Shown here piece by piece: positions 1-8,517 of a stretch of 64,000 nucleotides of DNA. The DNA lies in contig JAFGDS010000042.1 in NCBI GenBank assembly GCA_016931995.1, positions 245,204 to 309,203 on the forward strand, in the 5' to 3' direction. A program made the translations under genes and the position numbers. Numbering within the stretch: position 1 is the first letter of the stretch; every line of letters begins with the position of its first letter. The notes below the pieces were generated by a model. That model saw only the letters and a list, made by a program, of their open reading frames with translations. It ran no database searches and was not told the origin of the DNA. This DNA is from Pirellulales bacterium. GTDB lineage: Bacteria; Planctomycetota; Planctomycetia; Pirellulales; Thermoguttaceae.

Positions 1-404
1 TCGACCGTGGCCGCCCGGGCGGATACGGTGAAGATGATCGACGTGGAGACGATCACGCCCGCCCATAGGCCGACCTCCGCGCGGAACAGTCGCCGGCCAA
101 TGTGGTACGTGGCCAGGGCCGTGCCGAGGGCGAACAGGGCCGAAGGGGCGCGTACGGCGAACTCCGTCGAGCCAAAAACGGCGGTTCCCAGCATCATCAG
201 CCAGAACATCAACGGCGGCTTGTCGGGGAACATCTGGCCGTTGAACCAGGGCACGACCCAATCACCGCGCTGAGCCATTTCGCGGGCGCACGAGGCGTAG
301 AGGGCCTCGTCCATGTCAAAAAGGGCCGCCGCGCCGAGATTCCAGAAAAAGACCACCAAACCCACCACGACGATCCACGCCTGGTGTTTGAACATCGTGG
401 ACAT
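1..404 (-). CDS. GT39/ArnT-like membrane glycosyltransferase, N-terminal part (runs off the window)
   Basis: Partial gene; its start is at 404 and it leaves the window at base 1. The 134 visible residues begin MSTMFKHQ. A first hydrophobic helix is followed by a loop containing DMDEALYA, then FPDKPPLMFW and further membrane segments. An acidic D-x-E loop after the first helix and a K-P-P-L motif before the next one are typical of the PMT/ArnT (GT39) superfamily, integral membrane enzymes that transfer sugars from polyprenyl-phosphate donors to lipid A or proteins on the outer face of the membrane. The acceptor cannot be predicted. It is divergent from the PAP2-type phosphatase gene at 655, which could recycle polyprenyl pyrophosphate, but that link is inference. 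Confidence 0.8.
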   Translation of the reverse strand, partial: MSTMFKHQAWIVVVGLVVFFWNLGAAALFDMDEALYASCAREMAQRGDWVVPWFNGQMFPDKPPLMFWLMMLGTAVFGSTEFAVRAPSALFALGTALATYHIGRRLFRAEVGLWAGVIVSTSIIFTVSARAATV

Positions 405-565
405 GCATCAGCCTCCGTGCTGGGCGAGATACCGTGCCCGAGCGTATCAAATGCCGGGATCTCCGGCAACGTCAGTTTTCCGCGAACCGCCCTAATTGCC
501 TAGGCTACTGGTCTTTCCCGATCTTCCCTTTCCCGATATGATCCGCGGGCAGTTGGGTGATTGTC

Positions 566-632
566 GAGTGCCACTGGCTTTGCCAGTGCCCTGGAACGCG
601 ACTTCCCGCACTGGCGGAGCCAGTGGCACACG
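566..632. repeat. GTGCCACTGG palindromic repeat, copy 1
   Basis: Two arms, GTGCCACTGGCTTTGCCAGTG and CACTGGCGGAGCCAGTGGCAC, each an imperfect palindrome in itself, are separated by about 20 bases. The same design recurs at 1396-1466, 15848-15917 and 46202-46308, with a half copy at 1687-1715. It lies just upstream of the PAP2 start. Confidence 0.85.
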
Positions 633-654
633 CAAGTGGAGACCAGCCACAACC

Positions 655-1398
655 ATGGCCTTCTCGCACGATCCTCAAGACAAACACAACACCGACGCAA
701 AGCCCGAGCGGGGTTCGGCGACGCCTCTGCCGCTCGCGCCGCGGACGCCGTTTGTCTTGGCGGCGGGGCTTCTGGCAGCGGCGTTGGCGGCGCTGGCCAT
801 CGACGTGCCCGTGGCCGTCTGGTGCCGCGAGGGTCGCGTGCCCGGCGATCTGGCCAAGGTGTTGACCTTTTCCGAAGCCTTTGGGCACGGCATCGGCGTG
901 GTGATGCTGGCCGTGGCGGTGTTCGTGCTCGATCCCGGCCGTCGGGCGATGCTCCCTCGGGTGTTGGCCTGTTCGCTCGGTGCGGGAATGTGCGCCAACG
1001 TGCTGAAGCTACTGGTGGCGCGGATGCGGCCTAGGGCGTTCGACCTTTCGGCCAGCGTGTTCGACTCGTTCACGCAGTTTCTGCCGCTGGGCGCCGGCGG
1101 CAGCGCCGCGCAGAGCTTCCCCTCGGCCCACGTGGCCACGGCCGTTGGCCTGGCGTTTGCCCTGGCCTGGCTCTATCCGCGGGGACGTGGCTACTTCGCC
1201 GTGCTGGCCGTGCTGGTTGGCGGGCAGCGGATTGAGAGCACCGCCCACTTCCCCAGCGACGTCTTTTTCGGCGCGGCGCTGGGCTGCCTTGCCGCGACGG
1301 TCTGCCTGGGCGAGGGGCCCGTGGCGCGATGGTTCGCCCGGCACGAGTCGTCGCATTGGCGACGCCGAGCGCCACGGGCTTTGGCGGTGCGACGCTGA
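655..1398 (+). CDS. PAP2-family membrane phosphatase
   Basis: 247-residue integral membrane protein of the type 2 phosphatidic acid phosphatase family. The three signature motifs appear in order: KLLVARMRPRAFD (K-x6-RP), PSAHVATAV (PSGH type) and QRIESTAHFPSDV (the S-R-x5-H-x3-D motif, with Gln replacing the usual Ser). Several hydrophobic helices surround them. Family members dephosphorylate lipid phosphates or undecaprenyl pyrophosphate at the membrane. I chose ATG 655 because upstream in-frame sequence is the palindromic repeat at 566-632, which is unlikely to be coding. The gene ends directly against a second copy of that repeat. The substrate is unknown; undecaprenyl pyrophosphate or lipid A are plausible given the neighbouring glycosyltransferase. 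Confidence 0.85.
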   Translation: MAFSHDPQDKHNTDAKPERGSATPLPLAPRTPFVLAAGLLAAALAALAIDVPVAVWCREGRVPGDLAKVLTFSEAFGHGIGVVMLAVAVFVLDPGRRAMLPRVLACSLGAGMCANVLKLLVARMRPRAFDLSASVFDSFTQFLPLGAGGSAAQSFPSAHVATAVGLAFALAWLYPRGRGYFAVLAVLVGGQRIESTAHFPSDVFFGAALGCLAATVCLGEGPVARWFARHESSHWRRRAPRALAVRR

Positions 1399-1466
1399 GT
1401 GCCCCTGGCTCCGCCAGTGCCCAGAAACACAGGCGACTCAACACTGGCGGAGCCAGTGGCACACGC
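1396..1466. repeat. GTGCCACTGG palindromic repeat, copy 2
   Basis: Same two-armed palindrome as at 566-632. It starts within the stop codon region of the PAP2 gene. The left arm has one change (GTGCCCCTGG). Confidence 0.85.
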
Positions 1467-1686
1467 ACGCGTCACCTATCGCCAGCGCGCGCCACCACCA
1501 CTATCACCGTAATTCGTTGACGTGCAATAACTTACGGCCCACCAAATCTCCTCTCCCCCCGGATGGGAATTCTCGCTACACTGTGCGGCCCGCCGGTTGG
1601 GCACGGGGCGACATGGTCCACGGATCGTGCTCACTGGCTGTTTCGCGCGACGTTGGCTTCGGCAGCGCCCGCGGCCACCAAGAATT

Positions 1687-1715
1687 GAGCACTGGCATGG
1701 CCAGTGGCACACGCA
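1687..1715. repeat. GTGCCACTGG repeat, half copy
   Basis: Only the right arm (CACTGGCATGGCCAGTGGCAC) is present. It ends 4 bases before the ATG of the DUF1207 gene, so this repeat contributes the translation-initiation region of that gene. Confidence 0.7.
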
Positions 1716-1718
1716 CCA

Positions 1719-2792
1719 ATGGATTACAAACGCGCTACGCTCGGATGGCTTGGCTGCCTCGTTGCGGTGACGGTCTCGTCGTCGTCGGCGCAGGAGTTGA
1801 TCCGGGCGATGCCGCCCTCGGGCGTGATCGAGGAGGGTGTCTCGTCCGCGCCGTCGATCGCGCGCGAGCCGGCGATCTGGTCGTCGCCCAGCCGGACCGC
1901 GCTTCTGGCGGACGACGCCGTGCGGGGGACTTCCGTTTTCGCGCCAGCGCCGGTGACTGTCCCCGTTTTCGCGCCAGCGAAAACGGGACTGTCCCCTTTG
2001 ATTTCCGCCGACCCCGTCACGCCGGCGATCGAGCTCTGGTCGTGGCAAGTGTTGCCGGAAGGGCTGATGTACCGCTCCTATCTGGCCGGCGGGCGCGAGC
2101 CGCGCTTCGCGTCGCAGTGGGTCCACGAGCGGAATCGCGAGTGGTTTTGGGACGCGACGCTGGGTGGCCGCGTGGGGATGCTCCGCTGGGGCACGCTCGA
2201 TCCGCTCTGGCCGGAAGGGTGGCAGATCGACATCGAAGGCGCCGCCTTCCCGCGGCTCACTCTGGACGAAGACCGCGATCTCGTGTCGGCCGACTTCCGC
2301 TTCGGCATCCCCATCACGATGCGCCAAGGCCGCTTCGAGTCGAAGTTTGGCTACTACCATCTCAGCTCGCACTTGGGCGACGAGTACAAGATCACGCATC
2401 CGTGGCTGGAGCGGACGAACTTCGTCCGCGACGCGCTGGTGCTGGGCGTGGCCGTCTATCCGATGGCCGACGTGCGGACGTACGTCGAGGCGGCCTGGGC
2501 GTTTTCGTGCGACGGCGGGGCGAAGCCGTGGGAGTTCCAGTTCGGCCTGGACTACAGCCCGTTGGCGCCGAGTGGATTCTGGGGCGATCCGTTTTTCGCC
2601 GTCAACGGCCGGCTCCGCGAGGAGGTGGATTTCGGCGGCAACTTCACCCTGCAAACCGGCTGGCAATGGCGCGGCACGTCGGGCCGGCTCACCCGCCTGG
2701 GCATGCACTACTTCAATGGCCAAAGCGATCAATACCAGTTCTACCGCCGCCACGAGGAGCAAATTGGCGTCGGGCTTTGGTTTGATTATTAG
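1719..2792 (+). CDS. DUF1207-family exported protein
   Basis: 357 residues. The N-terminus is a signal peptide with cleavage expected near SSAQE. The remainder reads like an outer-membrane or periplasmic beta-rich domain: aromatic, alternating strands such as RFESKFGYYHLSSHLGDEY and a C-terminus IGVGLWFDY that ends in an aromatic residue. I assign it to DUF1207, a family known mainly from Planctomycetes with no established function. Start ATG 1719 gives the signal peptide; upstream in-frame codons come from a repeat. Residues about 70-95 are encoded by an inserted-looking GGGACTGTCCC repeat (1934-2000) that keeps the frame. The stop overlaps the stop of the convergent M50 gene. Confidence 0.75.
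   Translation: MDYKRATLGWLGCLVAVTVSSSSAQELIRAMPPSGVIEEGVSSAPSIAREPAIWSSPSRTALLADDAVRGTSVFAPAPVTVPVFAPAKTGLSPLISADPVTPAIELWSWQVLPEGLMYRSYLAGGREPRFASQWVHERNREWFWDATLGGRVGMLRWGTLDPLWPEGWQIDIEGAAFPRLTLDEDRDLVSADFRFGIPITMRQGRFESKFGYYHLSSHLGDEYKITHPWLERTNFVRDALVLGVAVYPMADVRTYVEAAWAFSCDGGAKPWEFQFGLDYSPLAPSGFWGDPFFAVNGRLREEVDFGGNFTLQTGWQWRGTSGRLTRLGMHYFNGQSDQYQFYRRHEEQIGVGLWFDY
1934..2000. repeat. GGGACTGTCCC-type repeat inside the DUF1207 gene
   Basis: CGTTTTCGCGCCAGCG occurs as a direct repeat at 1934-1949 and 1964-1979, followed by AAAACGGGACTGTCCCC. The same elements (GGGACTGTCCC ... GCGAAAATGGGACCGTCCCC) occur between genes at 8219-8266. Here they are translated in frame as a Pro/Ala/Val-rich linker (VFAPAPVTVPVFAPAK). 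Confidence 0.7.
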
Positions 2793-5032
2793 AGCTTAAA
2801 CGTAATCACCTGGTTGAGCAAGCGCCAGGCGCGTTGGCCGAGGGTTTGCCAGCGGGTGTGGATCTTCGCGCGGCCGCGCAGACCGATGCGGAGAAGGCCC
2901 TCGGGGTCGTCGAGATACACCTTGGCCGGATAGGACGTGCTCATCGGGCGCTCGACGCCCGCCTCGTCCATTTTCGTGGGCAGGTCGCCGCCGGCCCGGG
3001 TGGAGAGGCGGTGGGGGCTGATCTTCGACTCGCTGGGCGACTTGTCGGCGATCGTGCCCGTAAATGTTTCGAAGGGCAGCTCGTCAAGCTTGATCTCGAC
3101 GGTTTGGTCCCTGGCGACAAATTCGATGTCGCCCTGGTCGATGTAGAGGACGGCCTCCATCCGCGCCGGATCGCCCACGAGACAAAACGCGTCGCTCACG
3201 TCCAGCGGCACGCCCACGTTCCGCGGTTCCAACGGCGTACCCCACCAAGAAGCCAACTGGCCTTCGACGCCGGGTTTGTGTGGTTTCCACGGCGGGGGCA
3301 TGATCGTTCCCGACGCCGGCGCCCGCAAGATGAGTTTCTCCTTGTCCACCAGATGCTGCGCGATCTGTTCCTTGATCGACGCGAGGGCTTCGCGGAGTTC
3401 GCCCAGTTCGGCGGCGGCCTCGGGGTCGCTGTGGCTTTGGCGTTGTTGCTGTTCGATTCGGGTTTCGAGCTGCCGTTTTTTGCCATCCAACTCGGCGATT
3501 TTGAAATCGATGTCCGGATTGGAGAGCCGGCCGAGGACCTGGCCCTCCTCCACCCGTTGACCGGGCTGGACGTCGCACGCTTCGAGCGTGCCCGGCACGC
3601 GGACGAAGACGCGGTCGGGGTTGCGGGGTTGGACTTCGAGGCTGCACAGGACGCTGTGCGGCAGCGGCACGAACACGAACGCCAGAATGATTGCCCCCAG
3701 CCCGGCCAGACTCGCGTAAAGCCGTGGTTTTTTCACCTTGTACATCCTCCCCGGCGTGTAAAAGAATTTGCCGAGTTTGTATAGCGGCATGACCACAAGC
3801 CCAACCATCGACATGGCCACGATGACGTGCCCGATGATCGCCAGGCCGTACGGCTTGAACACCTGGTTCAGGAACCACAGGATGGACAGCACCACGAACC
3901 ACCGGTACACGGCCGCGGCGACGGAGTAGATGACGAAGAAAAATTGATTTCGTTCGGGCAAAAAGGGGTCTTCCTGCGGCTCGATGCCCAGAAACCAATG
4001 CGCCGCCTTGCGGCTGAGGATCGTCGTGGCCTTCTGCCGGAGGTTGGGAATCTCCGTGAGGTCGGCCAGAATGTAATACCCGTCGTAACGCAAAAGCGGG
4101 TTCGCGTTGAACAGGATCGTGCTGACCGACGAGATGAAGATGACGTTCAGGCAGAGCATGTTCAGCAAGGTGGGCGGGTCGGACGACGTAAACCACCAGA
4201 CGAACGTCGCGATGGAGGCGATGACCACCTCGACGTACATGCCGGCGGCGCCGATGGCGGCCCGCTGCCACTTGCTGGGCAGCATCCACGAGTCGGACAC
4301 GTTGCAGTACAGGCACGGCGTGAGCACGAGGATCATCACGCCCATCTCGTGGCATTCGCCGCCGTAGTGTTTGCAGGTGAGCCCGTGGCCGAATTCGTGC
4401 AGGACCTTGGTCAGCCCCAGCACGATGGCCAACCACAGGGCGTTGTGCGGGCTGAAAAACTGGTAGAAGCTCGGCAGCTTCGCGCGGAACTCGTCGAACT
4501 GCACGATCACCAGCGACGCCGCGGAGATCATGAGGACAAGGCAAAGGCAAAACACGGGCGCGCTGTAGAGCCAGCGCGCCTTGGGGTAAAGCCAGTTGAG
4601 AAACCGTTCGGGATCGAAGCCCTTGAAGCGGATGCACAGGATATTGGCCAGCGCGCCGAGGATTTCCTTGCGTCGGCGGTCGAGTCGTCGCTGGCGGAGC
4701 TGTTTGCCCTGGCCGGGCACGTCGGCAATCACCAGCCCGCTGCGGTGCAACATGCCGATGAACTGCTGGAGCTCCTCGAGCGTGATTTTTTGCGGGGGAA
4801 ATTCGGCCTCGAACCATTCTTTCAGTTCGTCGAGGCTGGTGTGTCCGTCGAGCTTTTGGAGCAGGGCGTATTCTTCTTCCTGGAAGCGGAAGTAATTCAA
4901 GCCCACGGGTTCCTTGACCACCCAGTAGGTCCGGCCCAGATAGTGTTGCCGGCGCGCGCTCAGGTCGGGGCGCTTCCGGATCGCCAGCCGCCGCGCGGAA
5001 CTGGAGACCAGGCTGTCGCTCAGGGTGGCCAT
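2789..5032 (-). CDS. M50-like metalloprotease fused to a HlyD/biotin-lipoyl adaptor
   Basis: 747 residues from ATG 5032. Residues 30-105 resemble a PqqD-like winged domain. The protein then has multiple membrane helices with the zinc motif HEFGH (212-216) and a downstream NANPLLRYDGYY segment that carries the conserved M50-type Asp. After a last helix near residue 470 comes a membrane-fusion domain: lipoyl half (RVFVRVPGTLEACDVQPGQ), coiled coil rich in Glu/Gln, second lipoyl half and beta barrel. M50 peptidases cut transmembrane substrates, and HlyD proteins bridge inner-membrane exporters to the outer membrane. Third gene of a tight operon (2-bp gap to the gene before it). No ABC or TolC component is adjacent, so the partner exporter is unknown. 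Confidence 0.8.
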   Translation of the reverse strand: MATLSDSLVSSSARRLAIRKRPDLSARRQHYLGRTYWVVKEPVGLNYFRFQEEEYALLQKLDGHTSLDELKEWFEAEFPPQKITLEELQQFIGMLHRSGLVIADVPGQGKQLRQRRLDRRRKEILGALANILCIRFKGFDPERFLNWLYPKARWLYSAPVFCLCLVLMISAASLVIVQFDEFRAKLPSFYQFFSPHNALWLAIVLGLTKVLHEFGHGLTCKHYGGECHEMGVMILVLTPCLYCNVSDSWMLPSKWQRAAIGAAGMYVEVVIASIATFVWWFTSSDPPTLLNMLCLNVIFISSVSTILFNANPLLRYDGYYILADLTEIPNLRQKATTILSRKAAHWFLGIEPQEDPFLPERNQFFFVIYSVAAAVYRWFVVLSILWFLNQVFKPYGLAIIGHVIVAMSMVGLVVMPLYKLGKFFYTPGRMYKVKKPRLYASLAGLGAIILAFVFVPLPHSVLCSLEVQPRNPDRVFVRVPGTLEACDVQPGQRVEEGQVLGRLSNPDIDFKIAELDGKKRQLETRIEQQQRQSHSDPEAAAELGELREALASIKEQIAQHLVDKEKLILRAPASGTIMPPPWKPHKPGVEGQLASWWGTPLEPRNVGVPLDVSDAFCLVGDPARMEAVLYIDQGDIEFVARDQTVEIKLDELPFETFTGTIADKSPSESKISPHRLSTRAGGDLPTKMDEAGVERPMSTSYPAKVYLDDPEGLLRIGLRGRAKIHTRWQTLGQRAWRLLNQVITFKL

Positions 5033-5034
5033 GA

Positions 5035-5922
5035 TTACTTCAGTTCGAGGGTCATCGTGGCGGGCATGCCGTCGCGGAGGAGCCAGAAGCCGTTGCGCTG
5101 GCGGTTGTCCACCTCGACCCAAACGTCGTAGCGGCGGCCGTCGGCCAGCGACGGGCTAATGCCGGTCACCTTGCCGGTAAAGCGGGCCGTCTCGCCGCGG
5201 GCCAGGTCAACGACGACCTCGGCCGGCGCGCCGTCGACGTGCTCCGGACCGTGCTCGGCGATGGCCAACGAGCATTTCACGCGGAGCTTGTCCATGCGGA
5301 CCAGCCGAAGAATCGGGGCGCCGGGCTCGACCCAGTCGCCCGTGTGCCGGATGAGCCGGTCCACCACGCCCGCCCAAGGCGCCTTCACCTCGCGGCGATT
5401 GAGGTGCTCCGTGGCGGCCTCGAGGTTGGCCTCGCTCACCTTGGCCTCGAGCGCGCGGATGCCCAACTCGAACTCCGACTTGATCGTCTGCTGGCGGTAT
5501 TGCTCGTATTGCAGCAGGGCGAGCTCGACTTCGGCCTGCGGCTTGGAGCCGGGCGTCTTGCGGTTGGCCTCGATCATTCGCCAATACTCCTTGGCGTACA
5601 CGGCGGCCGCCGCCTTGGCGAAGTCCACGCTGGCGAAGTCCTCGGCCTTCCGCTTGGCCGCGTCGAGCTCCTTTTGGGCCACCTTGAACTGCAATTCGGC
5701 CAGCTTGGGATCGATCCGCGCCAGGACGTCGCCGGCCTCGACCTGCTGGCCCTCGCGGACGAGCACTTCCGTGAGCACGCCCTGTTCCTGGCCGGGCACC
5801 TGCGCTTCGTCCACCAGCGCGACAATGCAATCGGGCACCGTGACGGCCGCGCCCCGGGCCTGCGTCCCGCCCAAGGCCAGCGTCGAAAAAACCGCAATCG
5901 CGGCAATCAGAGTCCGCCGCAT
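5035..5922 (-). CDS. HlyD-type periplasmic adaptor subunit
   Basis: 295 residues from ATG 5922, preceded by GAAGAGGAG at good spacing. The signal peptide is MRRTLIAAIAVFSTLALGG. It is followed by a lipoyl half-motif (VPGQEQGVLTEVLVREGQQV), a long alpha-helical coiled coil (about residues 85-180), a second lipoyl half (REVKAPWAGVVDRLIRHTGDWV) and a beta-barrel region ending in MPATMTLELK. This is the plan of membrane-fusion proteins of RND and type I export systems. It lies between a GAF-HlyD protein and an M50-HlyD protein on the same strand, so three adaptor-like proteins are probably made together. The cargo is unknown. Confidence 0.85.
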   Translation of the reverse strand: MRRTLIAAIAVFSTLALGGTQARGAAVTVPDCIVALVDEAQVPGQEQGVLTEVLVREGQQVEAGDVLARIDPKLAELQFKVAQKELDAAKRKAEDFASVDFAKAAAAVYAKEYWRMIEANRKTPGSKPQAEVELALLQYEQYRQQTIKSEFELGIRALEAKVSEANLEAATEHLNRREVKAPWAGVVDRLIRHTGDWVEPGAPILRLVRMDKLRVKCSLAIAEHGPEHVDGAPAEVVVDLARGETARFTGKVTGISPSLADGRRYDVWVEVDNRQRNGFWLLRDGMPATMTLELK

Positions 5923-5951
5923 GATACGCTCCTCTTCTCTCACATTCCGTT

Positions 5952-8009
5952 CTAAAACCAGAACAGGATTCGCGACTGGATGAAGGCGATCACGTCGTGG
6001 AGCAGGACGAATCCCACCGAACGCTTGCCGCAGTAAACCTTGGCGCGGACCTCGGCGCCGGGCAGAAGGTCGGCCAGTTTTTGGCTGTCGAAGGCCGGAT
6101 CGGTGATCTCGACCTTCACCAACACGACGTTCCCCTCTTCGCCCATCACCTCGGCGCTTTGCCGGACCTCTTTGATCTTGCCCGAGTACTCCTTGCCCGG
6201 CTCCGTGGCCAGGGTGAAGCTCACCTCGAGGTCTTCCTTTTCGAAATCCTTTTGCGCCTGGACGAGGTAGCCCATCTTGTCCTCGGGCATCATGATCTCA
6301 AGCTGCCAGGGGCCCGTGATGTCGGCCACTTCCAGGAGGACGTTCTCCCGCTGGACCGGCCGCCCCCGGAGCAGATCCTCGAGTTCCCACGTTGTCACCG
6401 TCCCGTCGCGCGGGCTGGTGACGGTGAGGTTTCTGGTTTTCTCCAGGAGGATCTTTTCCTGAGCCTCGAGGCTGGTGCGCTTTTCCTTCAGCGTGGCGAT
6501 CTCACCGGCCAGTTGCATCTCTTCCTTGATATCGACGGGTCCCCGGTGCTGGAGGCGCCGGCGCTCCCGGGATCGGATCTCCTCGCGCGTCATGTCCAGG
6601 TCGCCCTGGACCTCTTCAAGCTGGGCGGCGATCGTGGGGCTGCGCAGCTCGATCAGCACGTCGCCCGCCTTGACCTGCTGGCGGTGCCGCACGTGGATTT
6701 GATCGACGTCGCCGTCCACCCGCGCGAAAATCTGGCTCCGAAGAACCGGTTCGAGCGTGCCGTCGGCGTGGAGATTGAAATCCCAGGGGAAGAAGATCAG
6801 AAACGCCAGGAGCACGACCACCGCGATGGAGATCGAGATCGTCTTGGGCAACGTTCGCGCGTGGAAGAGCCACTTGGACTTGCCCAGCATCCGCCACAGC
6901 GGCATGAGGAACAGGTCCTGGTGCTCCATGGCGTTGGCCAGGGCCACCGAGCTGTGCTGGGCCACGACGCTCACGCGATGGAACATCGTCTCGGGGATGC
7001 GGCTGTCCTCGATCCGCTCGACAATCAGGGCGCCCACCGGCTCCTCGGGTTCCTCGGGCTTGTCGGGATCCTGCTCTTCCTCGCCTGGCTCGGGTCGAGC
7101 CAAGGGCAGCACGGCCACCATCTTCGTGTGCGACTCGTCCACGTAGTCCTGCACGGCGTCTTCCACCTGCGGGGCCAGGTTACTCGTGTCGCCGGTGTAC
7201 CAGACCGTTTCACCCGAATCGACCACGCGCGTGGCCAGCTCGCCCAACAACCGCACCGTGTTGGATCGCTTGTCGAAAAGGTCCTGCCCGCTGACCGCTT
7301 CAATCCGGCACTTGCGCCCGCGGCGGATGGCCACGCTCACCCGGTCGCACTCGATCAGCCGCCGGCCCTCGTTGGCGATTGTGTAGGCCGTGAGCCAAGG
7401 GTCGAGCGTGGCATGCACCCGCCGCGTGAAGTCCTCGAGCTGCGTCCAAAGGACCTGGCGGTCGGAGAAGTGGCGCAACTGGTGGCCTTTGATGAAGTCG
7501 GCCGCCAAGTCGCACATCTGCAACAGGAACCGGAGATAGCCCTTCTGCGTGCTCAGGCCGGCCTCCGGCCGTTGGAAGATCTCCACCACGCCGACCACCT
7601 CGAGTTCCGTCTTGAGTGGACCGAGCACGAGCAGGAAGTCGGTAGGGTTGGTCGCGTCGCTTTCATCCTCGCTCGGGCCGCTGTGCGGGGGCACGAGCAG
7701 GGCCTCGCCCGTGCGGAGCACCTTGCTCAACAGCCGGCTGTGCTGGATCTGGCCCTCCTCGTTGTCGCGCAAGCCCGATTGCTGCAAGTTGATCTGGTAT
7801 TGCAGCGCCAGGCGGCCTTCGTCCGCCAACGTCCACACGACGCCACCGATGGCCGCCAGGGCGGAGACAACGCGGGTGAGGAACTCCGTGTAGAACTCCG
7901 CCGGCGCCATGTCGGATCGCGAGAGCTGCGCGATCTCGTTGACCAGCATGCGGATCTGCTGCTTGGTCTGTTCGATCAGTTCGGGATCGAAGGATTGTTC
8001 GGTGCTCAT
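5952..8009 (-). CDS. GAF-domain sensor fused to a HlyD adaptor
   Basis: 685 residues. The N-terminal half is soluble and contains two GAF-like regions (about 40-190 and 195-370; for example LTAYTIANEGRRLIECDRVSVAIRRG). A single transmembrane helix follows near 410-430 (ISIAVVVLLAFLIFFPW). The C-terminal half is a membrane-fusion domain: lipoyl half (FARVDGDVDQIHVRHRQQV), coiled coil with REERRRLQHR-type charge, second lipoyl half (LTVTSPRDGTVTTW) and beta barrel. The GAF part would face the cytoplasm and the adaptor the periplasm, so small-molecule sensing could be tied to export. First gene of the three-gene operon. GAF-HlyD fusions occur in Planctomycetes, but I know of no experimental role. 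Confidence 0.8.
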   Translation of the reverse strand: MSTEQSFDPELIEQTKQQIRMLVNEIAQLSRSDMAPAEFYTEFLTRVVSALAAIGGVVWTLADEGRLALQYQINLQQSGLRDNEEGQIQHSRLLSKVLRTGEALLVPPHSGPSEDESDATNPTDFLLVLGPLKTELEVVGVVEIFQRPEAGLSTQKGYLRFLLQMCDLAADFIKGHQLRHFSDRQVLWTQLEDFTRRVHATLDPWLTAYTIANEGRRLIECDRVSVAIRRGRKCRIEAVSGQDLFDKRSNTVRLLGELATRVVDSGETVWYTGDTSNLAPQVEDAVQDYVDESHTKMVAVLPLARPEPGEEEQDPDKPEEPEEPVGALIVERIEDSRIPETMFHRVSVVAQHSSVALANAMEHQDLFLMPLWRMLGKSKWLFHARTLPKTISISIAVVVLLAFLIFFPWDFNLHADGTLEPVLRSQIFARVDGDVDQIHVRHRQQVKAGDVLIELRSPTIAAQLEEVQGDLDMTREEIRSRERRRLQHRGPVDIKEEMQLAGEIATLKEKRTSLEAQEKILLEKTRNLTVTSPRDGTVTTWELEDLLRGRPVQRENVLLEVADITGPWQLEIMMPEDKMGYLVQAQKDFEKEDLEVSFTLATEPGKEYSGKIKEVRQSAEVMGEEGNVVLVKVEITDPAFDSQKLADLLPGAEVRAKVYCGKRSVGFVLLHDVIAFIQSRILFWF

Positions 8010-8517
8010 GCGATCACGCGGGGCGTACGCTCTGCGCGGCGGGGTGGGTGTCCCGGAGGGTCGCCTCTTCCTGGTCTACCCCATTATCGTCGTATGCTCA
8101 AGCCTAGCTTAGGGTTAGTGCGCGTGCCGGCTTCCGCGAATCGACCACGCTTGCGCAATCGGCAACATCGACGCATTTGTCCCGGATCTCGCCCGAGAAG
8201 AAAACCACGGCGCGATCTGGGGGACTGTCCCGAGCGTCGCGTTAGCGAAAATGGGACCGTCCCCTTGCACGCCTCGGTTTCTGGTCCAGGCACAAGACAC
8301 GCCCCAATAACCCCTGTATAGCCCAGACTGGCAAATCCATCAATTCGTTTGTCCTGACAGTGGCCATGTCGGTGTGGAGCGGATCGACGGCCTTTGCCGA
8401 ATTCAAGGAATGGCCCGGCATGTGTCTGCCGGAATACCCTTCCGGCGGGTCCATTGATTGCCCCCCGTCAGAAAACCGGCATCCAAACGGCCTGCGTCAG
8501 ATTCGAGAAGTTGGGCT
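8010..8517. other. Intergenic region between divergent operons, with a GGGACTGTCCC repeat
   Basis: 508 bases between the divergent starts of the GAF-HlyD operon and the ExeA-like gene. It holds the repeat at 8219-8266 and a small hairpin (CCGGAATACCCTTCCGG, near 8431-8447). Promoters for both directions should lie here, but I could not place a convincing -35/-10 pair. No coding region is supported. Confidence 0.6.
8219..8266. repeat. GGGACTGTCCC-type repeat, intergenic copy
   Basis: GGGGACTGTCCCGAGCG, then GTTAGCGAAAATGGGACCGTCCCC. Both GGGAC-N-GTCCC boxes are palindromic. Same family as the copy translated within the DUF1207 gene at 1934-2000. Confidence 0.7.

Noticed and set aside
566..632. 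GCCACTG motif suggesting a cobalamin riboswitch
   Set aside because: It is part of the dispersed palindrome GTGCCACTGGC; the other cobalamin-box elements are missing.
496..654. Longer N-terminus for the PAP2 protein
   Set aside because: The extra codons translate the palindromic repeat at 566-632, and ATG 655 gives a normal-length protein.
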